The position numbers and the translations under genes were made by a program. The notes beneath the pieces are model-generated. The model worked only from the letters and a program-made list of their open reading frames with translations, was not told where the DNA came from and made no database searches. A DNA stretch of 64,000 nt from Hevea brasiliensis (lineage: Eukaryota; Streptophyta; Magnoliopsida; Malpighiales; Euphorbiaceae): the NCBI RefSeq assembly GCF_030052815.1, contig NC_079498.1, forward strand, positions 81,268,992 through 81,332,991, read 5' to 3'. Position 1 is the first letter of the stretch; the number at the start of each line of letters is the position of its first letter. Of the stretch, positions 35,191-46,766 are shown piece after piece.

Positions 35191-35693
35191 TGTAACACTC
35201 CTCACCCGTCTACAGTGTAGCCAAGCAAAGTGTGTTACACGGAGTGCCAGAGCACCTGATCTTATCTGATTTCATTACAGTTCCTGATTTATTTATTCAA
35301 AAACTTTATTTAAGGTTTAGGCTATTTTTACTTTTATCAAAATCTAACTAATTTGGAAATTTCAAAAATTTTAACAATAATCCGACAAAGTGTCGGCTGT
35401 AATTTGGACTAACAGTTCTTCTGAACCTGCCAAAGACAATTCACAACATATTCAAATTCATAGCTCAATTTATCTCAATAATATCTCATCAGTTTCTCAA
35501 AATTTCTTAAACTCAATCTCATTCAGAATCATTATGATTAGATAATCAATTCAGACATCAGAATTCTTACATTTCATTAACTTATATAATTTTCCAATTA
35601 AGTACATAAATTTGTCAAGTACAGGATATACAAATGAAATTACAATATACTTGAATGAACAAAATACATAACATGTATAATTATGAGCCCTAT
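35191..35693 (-). mobile_element. 5' LTR of G, first ~500 bp
   Basis: It starts TGTAACACTCCTCACCCG like the E, I and K LTRs and stops where copia A begins (about 35693). The continuation of this LTR is not found on the other side of A, where gag of element I appears instead. Confidence 0.8.
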
Positions 35694-37805
35694 CAAAAGC
35701 AACGGAAGCGTGAAAAACACAAGTTTATACCATTGAATTCAAAAATTTTCACCTAGGGTCACATGCATCATGCAAGATTTATTTTTATCTATTTGATTTA
35801 AATGATAAACAACATATTAAAACTCTTTTAATATGTTTTTGGATCTATATTTGCCATTTAAGATTTTAAAATTAATCAGATTAATTTTAGAACCCTAGAT
35901 TAAATCAAGAACGATTACACTAACCTCTTGATGTACTGCAGTGTGTGTGCGCCTTTGAGATTCGTCTTCAGGACACCAGATGTTGTCCCTCTAGCTTGTC
36001 CACACCAAGAACACCTATGGCAGCCCTTGAACAGCTTCTAAAGCTTTTTCTATTAATTAGAAATTCAAGTTCTGCCTTTTAAGATATTAGAGATGTAAAC
36101 AGGACACTAGAAACAATTTCTAGCGTTCTTAATTCAAGAGATTGATGGCTAATCTCTTTGAATTGATGAGAGATGAAGAAGAATAGATGAAAACCCTCAA
36201 AGTGGCGTGACAAAGGAGAGGAGTGGCTGCTGGTTATTTTTTCTTTTCATAACCACACTTAAATAGCTAGGTTAACACATTAAACCCTTGCCACATGTCA
36301 CCCTTTGATTAGCTCTAGGTTTAAGTGACCCAATCACATTGTACCAAGTGTCAAACCTATATTTAATCTTGATTTTAATCATCTTACATGATTAAAAAAC
36401 ATTTGGCAAGCTTATGTGTAATCCCATGTGTCACCATCTCATGGTGCCACGTGTCACACTGTGAAATGACCAAAAATGCCCCTGTGTCTTAATTTTGAGT
36501 TCTTAACCCAAAATAATTATTTTTCTTCTTCTAATTAATTTATATCAAATATAAATTAGTTAATTAATCTCTATTAATTAATTTCTCATTAATTAAATTC
36601 ATATTTAAACACTTTAAATATAAATTTAATTTATACTACACATCCAATAATCTAGATTTGATTTCAAGTCATGCTAGGGACTTTGCAATTTAATTGCAAA
36701 CCAAACCTATTTAATTAATCAATTAAACTCTTTAATTAATTAATTAAATCATATTTAAATAGGTGATAACTTGTGTATGTGTGTGACTTACTAGGCTCAT
36801 CACTAATTGGTAATGAGACATGATATCAACTCTTAATATCATCAGAACTCTTTCTTACCATAAATGATTTCTCTAAATCATTTTATGAACCTCATAAACC
36901 ATGGTTAACACCTAGCATAGCATGCCATGGCCACCCAATTAGTAATAAGGTTTACCTTAAATGAACCTATAATCATATGTTACTATGCACTAGAATCTCT
37001 CTATTGCAAAATCCCAACTCAAGCTGGAGTCATGGTTTATGTCAAACTCCATTTGCTATGAATATTATGTTCTCTTTTAATTCTAGTTCTTGATTAAAAA
37101 GATTTTTTCTCATCAGAAACTCTTTTCTGAATAAATCTATCTGTCCTGGCCAGGAACTTGAAACATCAAGAACAATTAAATGAACATAGGATTTTATCTC
37201 TATTTACTTAGAAGAACAGATTCCATCTTGATCAACACCTACCTCCATATATAACTAGTAGGAGCCAACACATGCCCATATACCCATACACAGTACAAGT
37301 ATGAAAGCAGTATCAAACTCAAACTACCTATATACAAGATAACTGTGCTATCTCAGGTCTAAAGATTATATGCACTGATATGATTTATGAAAAAACATTG
37401 ACAAGAGTAAACTCCATATGCTTGTCATAAGTGTCACTGGTTCGGCCTACTTATCATTTATAAGTGCCTATCATGTTTGTTATATGGCATGAGACTCACC
37501 ATTCCATCTTATTTATATCTCATATAAATAACTTAGGAACAAACATGAATACAATCCTTCTGGATAAGTCATGTCCTTATTATGAAGTATCCTCGATTGT
37601 GAACCTATTTATAATACTTTGTGCTAGAAATATTGTCACTCATATTCTTAACAACTTAAGAATAATATTTCTAACAAAATATCAATGGACCTTTTCTATT
37701 ACACATAAATATATTATGTAAACGGAAAAGTGGAAATGCCTTTTATTAATAAAAATATGTACAAGATACATACTAAATGATATGCTCTAGGGCATACTAC
37801 TAACA
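35694..37805 (-). repeat. 3' LTR of copia A
   Basis: About 2.11 kb. It ends CATACTACTAACA at 37805. The first few bases differ from the TGAAGG start of the right LTR; clear homology starts at 35701 (AACGGAAGCGTG). A candidate TATA-like box on minus is at 36258-36266. Confidence 0.9.
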
Positions 37806-37819
37806 ATCTCCCACTAGCA
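37806..37819 (-). other. Polypurine tract of copia A
   Basis: Read on minus, TGCTAGTGGGAGAT directly precedes the LTR start TGTTAGTAG. Confidence 0.8.
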
Positions 37820-38361
37820 CTAGAGCCATTCATTACAATATCTTAGACCTATCTTCTCAAGATGTCGGTCTAATCGAGTCTATGACATAGGCTTAGTGAA
37901 TGGATCACCGGATTTTCACCGATGCTATTTTCTGCATGGCTACATCACCTCGCCCAACTATTTCTCCGATAATGTGGTAGCGCCTTTCTATGTGTTTGGA
38001 TTTACGGTGAGACCTTGGTTCCTTAGCTCAGATGATCGCTCCATTATTATCACAAGGTAGTGGAACCGCCGACTCAATGGAAGGAACTATCGTAAGTTCT
38101 ATCACGAACTTCTTTATCCAAATAGCCTTTTCCTTTGCAAAGATCTCGATGCAAAGAATATACTCACTTTGTAGTGGAATCTGCAATGCGTGCTCGCTTG
38201 GAACTCTTCCAACCGATCGCACCTCCATTACAAATGAACACATATCCAGAGGTAGACTTTCTATCATCGATATCCGATTGGAAATCGTAATCGGATAACC
38301 ATCCAATTGCAAGTCTCCACCTCCATAAATCAAGAATAAATCCTTAGTTCTTCTCAAGTAC
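37820..38361 (-). pseudogene. copia A RNase H, frameshifted
   Basis: After the main pol frame ends at 38362 the RNase H domain continues in other frames: FLIYGGGDLQLDGYPITISN (38300s), KEKAIWIKKFVIELTIVPSI and LPCDNNGAI down to 38028, then eroded sequence to about 37830. In intact copia elements this domain closes the polyprotein. Several small indels separate the pieces. Confidence 0.82.
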
Positions 38362-41019
38362 TTAAGGATATTCTTGACAACTATCGATGTTCCAAACCCG
38401 ATTGGATTGATACCTGTTAGTCAAACTAACAGCATATGCGATATCCGGCCTAGTACACAACATTGCATACATTAAACTTCCAATAGCCGAAGCATATGGA
38501 ATCCTGGCCATCTTATCACTTTCTTCCGGTGTCTTTGGAGACATCTCTTTAGAAAGATGGATACCATGTCTCACTGGTAACAATCCTCTCTTGGAATCAA
38601 GCATGTTAAACCTCTTTAACACCTTTTCCAAGTATAGACTTTGGGATAAACCAATTATTCTTTTCGCTCTATCTCTATAAATGCGAATCCCAAGAATATA
38701 GGTTGCCTCCCCTAAGTCTTTCATAGAGAATGTATTTGACAACCATACCTTTATAGTTGTCAACATACCTGTGTCATTACCCATCAACAGTATGTCATCC
38801 ACATATAAGACAAGGAAAGCGATAGCACTGTCACTAACCTTCTTATATACACATGGCTCATCCTCATTTTTGATAAAACCAAAGGATTTAATGGCTTCAT
38901 CAAAACGGATGTTCCAACTCCTCGAAGCTTGTTTCAACCCATAAATGGATCGCTTTAGCTTGCATACCTTGGAACCATCTTGGGATTCAAATCCCCTAGG
39001 TTGTTCCATGAAAATGTTTTCTTCAATGTATCCATTGAGAAAAGTCGCTTTGACATCCATCCGCCAAATCTCATAATCATAGTACGCAGCTATTGCTAAT
39101 AAAATCCTAATTGATTTAAGCATGGCAACAAAGCAGAAAGTCTCCTCATAGTCGATTCCTTGCCTTTGGCGAAACCCTTTCGCTACTAGCCTTGCCTTAT
39201 AGGTCTCTACCTTTCCATCAGAACCAATTTTCTTCTTGAAAACCCATTTGTTCCCTATAGGTACAATACCTTCAGGTGGGTCAACAAGATCCCAAACTTG
39301 ATTCTTATACATGGAATCAATCTCGGATTTCATAGCATCAATCCATTTTAAAGAGTCTATATCTGATATAGCTTCTTCATAGGTAAGTGGATCATCTCCA
39401 TGATCTACTTTTTCATGAGTAGACAACTCTTGTTCTTCTTCATGAAGAAAACTATATCTCACTGGTGGGTGAGATACCCTGGTTGTTCTACAAGGAACAA
39501 CTGTAGATGTTTCATCAATGGGTATAGGTTGACTAGATGGATCTATATCCATCTGATCTGTTGGTTGGTCAGAATTCTCCAATTCTAACTCTATTTGCCT
39601 TCCTTTGCCTCCTTCTTGAATAAACTGTTGTTCAAGAAATGTGGCATCTCTACTTATCACAACCTTTTGTGAAGTAGGCAAATAAAAATAATATCCAAAA
39701 CTATCTTTTGGATATCCAACAAATCGACCTTTTTCTGATCTGGTCTCCAATTTATCAGTGTTTAGCTTTTTGATATAAGCTGGACAACCCCAAATCTTAA
39801 CATGCTTAAGACTTGGTTTTCTTCCATGCCATATCTCATAAGGTGTGGAAGAAACTGATTTTGATGGAATCCTATTCAGAATATACAAAGCTGATTCTAA
39901 TGCAAATCCCCAAAAGAAGATTGGCATATCAGTATAGCTCATCATACTACGTACCATATCCAATAGGGTACGATTTCTCCTTTCAGATACACCATTCAAC
40001 CGTATGCCTGGAGGAGTAAGCTGAGAAACAATGCCATGCTCTCTCAAGTATTCATCAAATTCAGTACTCAAATATTCACCTCTACGATCTGATCGAAGAG
40101 CTTTAATACTCTTTCCTGTTTGATTTTCTACTTCAGATTTAAATTTTTTGAATTTTTCAAAAGATTCATGTTTGTATTTCATCAAATACAAATACCCAAA
40201 CCTTGATTTATCATCAGTAAAGGTAATAAAATAATGAAAGCCCCCTCTAGCCATTTCTTTAAATGGACCACATACATCACTATGTATTAGCTCCAAAATA
40301 TTTTCAGCTCTTAGCCCTTGTCCAACAAAGGGTGATCTAGTCATTTTGCCCTGAAGGCAAGATTCACAAGTTGGAGTAGGCTCAGAGCCCAATGAGGATA
40401 GAATCCCCATTTTCTCCAATTTTGCAATCCTATCTTCTGCAACATGACATAACCTTAAGTGCCAAATATATTTTGAACTTGAGTTGGTTTTCACCATGGC
40501 ATTGCATTCTTTTAGATCACTTGTATTCAATTTGTGTTTGTCATTATTATCCAAATAATAAAGACCATCATTCATATAACCCGAACCAACATATTTATTT
40601 CCAAAATAAATATTGCAAACATCATCTGTGAATTGAAATTCATAGCCATTTCTAGTCAAACTAGATATAGAAATGATGTTCTTAAAAGCATCAGGTACAT
40701 ATAAAATATTATCCAAACACAAAACATGTCCAAACATGTAAAAAGATTTAGATCCTATGGCTAAAGCTTCAACAGTTGAGCCATTGCCAATCCGGACTCT
40801 AATATCTTGAGAACGCAAGCTGCTACTGTTTGCTAGTTCCTGCATATCATTAGAAATGTGAGAACTGGCACCAGTATCTAAAACCCAAGCTGTAGATGAA
40901 CTATGAGTATCATCAGAATGGACATACCTTCCAAAGGTGTATCCTTCTTGTCCTTCAGAGAAGCAAGATACTCTGGGCAGTTCCTTTTCCAGTGCCCATC
41001 CTTTTGGCAGTGGAAACAC
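38362..41019 (-). pseudogene. copia A protease-integrase-RT frame, 885 codons
   Basis: Protease active site DTGASSH is at residues 48-54. Gag-pre-integrase (YIWHLRLCHVAEDRIAKLE) leads to the integrase core (LIHSDVCGPF, TFTDDKSRFGYLYL, ALRSDRRGEYLS, VSERRNRTLLDMV). A linker leads to RT (VFKKKIGSDGKVETYKARL, YEIWRMDVKATFLNGY, SIYGLKQASRSWNIRF, YVDDILLMGND near residue 740). All main catalytic motifs look intact. The frame ends prematurely just after the RT/RNase H junction, and it is not in register with gag because of a deletion near 40915. In B the two are in one frame, so the overlap with gag is damage, not programmed frameshifting. It is the best-preserved copia pol here. Confidence 0.93.
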
Positions 41020-41788
41020 TTTCCTTTGCCTCCATTAGCTTTAGTCTTCCTTTTCTGTTTAGCTATTTTCTTGGAAGGACCAGGAATCTGAGGTTTCTTT
41101 TTCTTATTGCCCTTCTTCTTGTTGGACTTTCCAGCAGAAGAAGATGCAACCAAAGCTACCTCTTTTCCTTTATTGCCTGGCATATTCTTTTGGGCAATAA
41201 CCAGCATGTTGAGTAAACCAGCTAAGGTGCATTCCTGTTTAGTCATATGGAAATTTGTCACAAAATTCCCAAAAGACTCAGGAAGGGACTGAAGGATCAA
41301 ATCCATTTGTAGTTGGAAATCCATGTTGAAGTCAAGATGTTCCAACTGCTCAATCAGCCGAATCATCTTGTGGACATGATCCCCAACATTCTGTCCCTCA
41401 GACATCCTCATACGGAATAGCTGTCTAGATATCTCATACCTAGCATTCCTGTTGTGCTCACCATACAACTCTTGTAGGTGAAGGAGGATCTCACTCGCAC
41501 TCTGCATGTTCTCATGTTGCTTCTGTAACTCATTACTCATGGAAGCAAGCATGTAACACTTAGCTCTCATATCATGCTCCTTCCACTTGTCCAAAGTTTC
41601 ATGTTCCTCTTGTGTGGCCTCTGGAGGTAAGGGACCAGGAACATTTGAATCTAGAACATATCCTATATGTTCAAGGTTCAGGACAAGTTTCAAATTTCTT
41701 AGCCAATCGCATGATTAGGTCCTGTCAACCTATTGTGATCAAGTATGCTTGCAAGGATATTGGATGGTGGCGGTTGTTTTGTGCTCAT
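40878..41788 (-). pseudogene. copia A gag
   Basis: The natural start by comparison with B and J is ATG 41786-41788. A one-base loss near 41710 breaks the frame; the long open part is 41693-40878 (271 codons from an internal Met). It contains the gag helices (EHDMRAKCYMLASMSNELQ, HLQELYGEHNRNARYEISRQ, DHVHKMIRLIEQLEHLDFN), a Lys-rich nuclear-localisation-like stretch and a CX2CX4HX4C zinc knuckle (CFHCQKDGHWKRNC). The protein would coat the genomic RNA and form the particle. Confidence 0.9.
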
Positions 41789-42969
41789 TTTTATCAGGAA
41801 ATTAACTGCAGAAAATAACCAGATTAATTAGTAAATGTATCATGTAATTAACCAAAATGATTATGGTCTTTTAATCAAATTGGTCCTCCCACTAACTTAG
41901 CGAATCCTACACTTCCAAAGTAGAAAACGGAAATCCTAGTTGGATGGATTTCTAGTGGGTGATTGAATTCTTATAATTCTATTGATCATCCTCAGGTACA
42001 TCCATTATTGGAATTACAATAAACTATAAGTGAGCAACTCCTTTCCCATCACATCTCATGTGAGGTTCAATCCTTTACCTAGCCCCTAATGCTCAAAATC
42101 TCAGGTACATCCGTTATTGACTTATCTTGCATTAGTTAAGTTGATCCCATTGAGCCAGTAATTATGCAAATAATTTTAATGTCCTCAGGTACATCCAATA
42201 TTGGCCACTAAACCATTTACATATTTACAACATCTCATACTTAATAATTATTCTTAAGAAAATCTCTTAAATTAATTGCATCTTATGCAACTATTTAAAA
42301 TTTCTTAAAATAATTGCCCCAATGGAGGAACTATGTTATAATTACTTTAATTATAGCATTTCTAACTTAATCATTTGTTTGGAAGATTTTATGGTCATTC
42401 TAATTACTATTAAGGTCTCACTTTGCACATTATCCATTTAGCATGCATATATCATATAATTGCATACATTCCCATACATCTCATGCATTCATGGATAAGC
42501 AGTAAATATGGTATGATCATGGACTTTCTAAGGATTCAATTGAGCCACCAAGAATTGAATCAGGCATTCCTAGGTGCATTTCATTCATTCATTCATTTTA
42601 CAAGAGTTCTTTGAAGGAGTACATAATCAACACTTGATCTTGAATTCCTCCCACTGGTCCCACCAATGCTCTTGACCTCCTTGAACTTCTTGCAATCCAA
42701 TATTACATGGTAATCCTTGGCATACCAAGGCGAATTTACAAGAACTTAAATAAATGAAATTACAACCCAAAAATTATTACAAACTTCATAATACATGCCC
42801 AAAATAAATTAAAATAAATTAATTAATTTACAATCCCAAAGAAACATAAAAGAAATAAATCCAATCACATTGGTCTTTTATAGTCCATGATCATCCATCA
42901 TGCATATCACTATTTAACAATTAAATAAAACATACATACTTAGATTAAATTGAATATCTCATATTCAAC

Positions 42970-43275
42970 TTAAAAATCCAGATTTGAATATGATTCAAAT
43001 AAATTTAAAAATTCAGATTTGAATCACATTCAAACAACTTTAAAAATTCAGATTTGAATCACATTCAAACATTTTTTAAAAAATCATATTTGAATCACAT
43101 TCAAATATTTTTTAAAAAAAGAGATCTGAATTTTATTCAATCAATTTTAAAAAATCAGATTTAAATATGATTCAAACAACTTTAAAAATTTAGATTTGAA
43201 TCACATTCAAACAACTATAAAAATTCAGATTTGAATCACATTCAAACAATTTTTAAAATTCTGATTTGAATCATA
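42970..43275. repeat. 35-bp minisatellite, 8-9 units (copia A leader)
   Basis: Head-to-tail units of about 35 bp with the core TTTGAATCACATTCAAA, a perfect 7-bp inverted repeat with spacer CAC. The middle units are more diverged than the outer ones. The homologous array in B has three units. Confidence 0.9.
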
Positions 43276-43525
43276 ATTTAATTGTGTGATAAAAATTCTA
43301 ATTAAACAATTTAATTAGACATAAAATGAATCTTAGATCATACAACAATTGCACATTCACCATCCATTTACCTTTGCACACCATTGTGATGCATCAACCA
43401 TGCGCACCATGGTGTTCATCATTTGTGTCGCCACCTTGACTTTGCAACCAGCAATAAACTTTTGATCTCATGATCAAACACACAATTAAATCGTATAAAC
43501 ATCAATCTAAATGGCAAATATAGTG

Positions 43526-43537
43526 GCTCTGATACCA
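43526..43537 (-). other. Primer binding site of copia A
   Basis: TGGTATCAGAGC on minus, 2 bp from the LTR edge at 43540. Confidence 0.92.
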
Positions 43538-43539
43538 AT

Positions 43540-45640
43540 TGAAGGAACGGAAGCGTGAAAAACACAAGTTTATACCATTGAATTCAAAATTTTCACCTAG
43601 GGTCACATGCATCATGCAAGATTTATTTTTATCTATTTGATTTCAATGATAAACAACATATTAAAACTCTTTTAATATGTTTTTGGATCTGTATTTGCCA
43701 TTTAAGATTTTAAAATTAATCAGATTAATTTTAAAACCCTAGATTAAATCAAGAACGATTACACTAACCTCTTGATGTCTTCGCAGTGTCTGCGCTTTGA
43801 GATTCGTCTTGAGGACACGGATGTTGTCCCTCTAGCTTGTCCACACCAAGAACACCTATGGCAGCCCTTGAATAGCTTCTAAAGCTTTTTCTATTAATTA
43901 GAAATTCAAGTTCTGCCTTTTAAGAGATTAGAGATGTAAACAGGACGCTAGAAACAATTTCTAGTGTTCTTAATTCAAGAGATTGATGGCTAATCTCTTT
44001 GAATTGATGAGAGATGAAGAGAAATAGCTGGAGAGGCTCAAAGTGGCGTGACAATTGAGAGGAGAGGCTGCTGGTTATGTTTTCTTTTCATAACCACACT
44101 TAAATAGCTAGGTTAACACATTAAACCCTAGCCACATGTCACCTTTTGATTAGCTCTAGGTTTAAGTGACCCAATCACATTGTGCCAAGTGTCAAACCTA
44201 TATTTAATCTTAATTTTAATTATCTTACATGATTAAAAAACATTTGGCAACCTTATGTGTTATGCCATGTGTCACCATCTCATGGTGCCACGTGTCACAC
44301 TGTGAAATGACCAAAATGCCCCTGTGTCTTAATTTTGAGTTCTTAACCCAAAATAATTATTTTCTTCTTCTAATTAATTTATATCAAATATAAATTAATT
44401 AATTAATCTCTATTAATTAATTTCTCATTAATTAACTTCATATTTAAACACTTTAAATATAAATTTAATTTATACTACACATCCAATAATCTAGATTTGA
44501 TTTCAAGTCATGCTAGGGACTTTGCAATTTAATTGCAAACCAAACATATTTAATTAATCAATTAAACTCTTTAATTAATTAATTAAATCATATTTAAATA
44601 GGTGATAACTTGTGTATGTGTGTGACTTACTAGGCTCATCACTAATTGGCAATGAGACATGATATCAACTCTTAATATCATCAGAACTCTTTCTTACCAT
44701 AAATGATTTCTCTAAATCATTTTATGAACCTCATAGACCATGGTTAACACCTAGCATAGCATGCCATGGCCACCCAATTAGTAATAAGGTTTACCTTAAA
44801 TGAACCTATAATCATATGTTACCATGCACTAGAATCTCTCTGTTACAAAATCCCAACTCAAGCTGGAGTCATGGTTTATGTCAAACTCCATTTGCTATGA
44901 ATATTATGTTCTCTTTTAATTCCAGTTCTTGATTAAAAAGATTTTCTCATCAGAAACTTTTCTGAATAAATCTTTCTGTCCTGGCCAGGAACTTGAAACA
45001 TCAAGAACAATTAAATGAACATAGGATTTTATCTCTATTTACTTAGAGGAACAGATTCCTTCTTGATCAACACCTACCTCCATATATAACTAGCAGGAGC
45101 CAACAGATGCCCATATACCCATACACAATACAAGTATGAAAGCAGTATCAAACTCAAACTACCTATATACAAGATAACTGTGCTATCTCAGGTCTAAAGA
45201 TTATATGCACTGATATGATTTATGACAAAACATTGACAAGAGTAAACTCCATGTGCTTGTCATAAGTGTCACTGGTTCGGCCTACTTATCATTTATAAGT
45301 GCCTATCATGTTTGTTATATGGCATGAGACTCACCATTCCATCTTATTTATATCTCATATAAATAACTTGGGAACAAACATGAATACAATCTTTCTGGAT
45401 AAGTCATGTCCTTATTATGAAGTATCCTCGATTGTGAACCTATTTATGATACTTTGTGCTAGAAATATTGTCACTCATATTCTTAACAACTTAAGAATAA
45501 TATTTCTAACAAAATATCAATGGACCTTTTCTATTGCACATAAATATATTATGTAAACGGAAAAGTGGAAATGCCTTTTATTATTAAAAATATGTACAAG
45601 ATACATACTAAATGATATGCTCTAGGGCATACTACTAACA
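43540..45640 (-). repeat. 5' LTR of copia A, 2101 bp
   Basis: TGAAGGAACGGAAGCG at the left end and CATACTACTAACA at the right end on plus, with the TG...CA termini of a complete LTR. TATA-like CTATTTAAG on minus at 44099-44107. Confidence 0.95.
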
Positions 45641-46639
45641 CTTATGCCACTTCAGGCAGTGTGGACATGCAAAAGATGCTAGGGCTGGTCCCCTGAACCC
45701 CATCCCTGGAGAGCTGCCCACTGATGGTGTGGACTGACCTCTCCTAAGGGTGAACTGTGGCCTGGGCCCCTGAGACTGACCCTGACCCTGTGGCTGAGCT
45801 GAACTCTGTGCAGGAGGACCCTTGAATTTCTTCCCAAATGCAGGAGCTGAACTAGACTGACCTGGGCCCCTCTTCTGCTGTCTTTCCCTTCTGGTCTGCT
45901 CACTGATTCTTACTTTTTCAACCTTTATTGCAGCTTCCACTAACTTGGTGAAGTCAGTGATTCCCAGGGCAGTGATCATGATCTTTATGTCGTCATTTAG
46001 TCCCTCTTCGAATCTCTTGCACCTTTCAGCTTCATTAGGGACTATCTCCCTTCCATAGCGGCTCAATCTTACAAATTCCTTCTCATACTCGGCCACTGAC
46101 AGCTGTCTCTGCCTCAGGTTAATAAACTCTCTTCTTCTCTCTTCCAGGTATACAGTACCCACATATTTCTTCTTGAATTCAGAGAGGAAGAAGTCCCAAG
46201 TTACAGCTTCTGGCTGCACTTCACTGGACACAGTGTCCCACCACTCATATGCATCGTCTTGCAGTAAAGATATGGCAGCTTCCAGGTTTTGCTCTGGAGT
46301 GCAGTGGAGTTGTTTTAGGACTCTGCCTGTTCTGTTCAACCAATTCTCGGCTGCAACAGAGTCATCTTCTCTCTTGCCATAAAAATCCACTGCCCCAAAC
46401 TTTCTTAGTCTTTCCAGGTGTGATTTCTGCTGTGGAGCTAGTGGTGGTGGTGGTGCTGGCATTACCCCGGCCATTTGTCTGAAGAAATCGGCCATTTGCT
46501 GGAACATGGCCTGTGGAGGCTGAGCAGGCTCTGCTTGAGCTGGCGGAGCAGATTCTCTCATGCCCCCAGTCTCAGCTGCTGCAGGTGGAGCATGACTCTC
46601 CACTTCCTCCTCAACGGCTCTCTGAGATGAAGGGTCCAT
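45641..46639 (-). pseudogene. gypsy element I gag, cut by copia A
   Basis: A 333-codon open frame from ATG 46639 to the edge of copia A. The N-terminal 70 residues are Pro/Ala/Gln-rich. A Tekay-type gag domain follows (ENWLNRTGRVLKQLHCTPEQ, DAYEWWDTVSSE, FFLSEFKKKYVG, LSVAEYEKEFVRLSRY, CKRFEEGLNDDIKIMI). The Gln/Gly/Pro/Arg-rich tail ends in the first half of the Cys-rich motif (CPHCLKWHK), where the LTR of A interrupts it. What remains is undamaged, so this gag was probably intact until interrupted. It differs strongly from the C gag, so I and C are separate subfamilies. Confidence 0.9.
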
Positions 46640-46766
46640 ATCCTATTCAAAATAAGAAAAATAAACAGATCTGCGTTAGTGTCACCTCGACTCTTACAAA
46701 TGCAATGCATGGTATGGACACAATCTAGGCCCAGAAACGCCTAAACCGTGCTCTGATACCACTAAA
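46640..46766 (-). other. Leader and primer binding site of element I
   Basis: A short 127-bp leader. The primer binding site TGGTATCAGAGC (minus) is at 46750-46761, 5 bp from the LTR at 46767. The sequence matches the residual internal DNA of E (about 2480-2592) and G (35080-35190). Confidence 0.88.

Larger units (their letters stand above)
41789..43539 (-). other. Untranslated leader of copia A
   Basis: 1.75 kb between the primer binding site and gag. It contains three copies of the GGATGTACCTGAG motif (about 41991-42010, 42101-42118, 42184-42203 on plus) and the 35-bp minisatellite at 42970-43275. No coding is supported; the short plus ORF at 42423 is a shadow. Confidence 0.8.
35694..45640 (-). 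mobile_element. Nearly full-length Ty1/copia element A
   Basis: About 9.95 kb on minus with two LTRs of about 2.1 kb, primer binding site, 1.75-kb leader, gag, protease, integrase, RT, RNase H and polypurine tract, in copia order (integrase before RT). The two LTRs are close but not identical. The outer flanks are from different gypsy elements (G on the left, I on the right) and do not give a clean target duplication: CCTAT versus CTTAT at best. Confidence 0.93.

Noticed and set aside
40878..41019. Programmed frameshift between copia A gag and pol
   Set aside because: B has gag and pol in one frame; the A overlap is explained by a deletion near 40915.
42970..43275. Regular repeats with spacers resembling a CRISPR array
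   Set aside because: Units are head-to-tail with no unique spacers, in a plant retroelement leader.
43526..43537. Possible tRNA-Met gene fragments (GCTCTGATACCA on plus, several places)
   Set aside because: Each is a 12-bp primer binding site next to an LTR end, not a tRNA gene.
46513..46728. Plus-strand ORFs over element I gag (45679, 46173, 46249, 46513) and over C gag
   Set aside because: Shadow frames of GC-richer coding sequence on the other strand.
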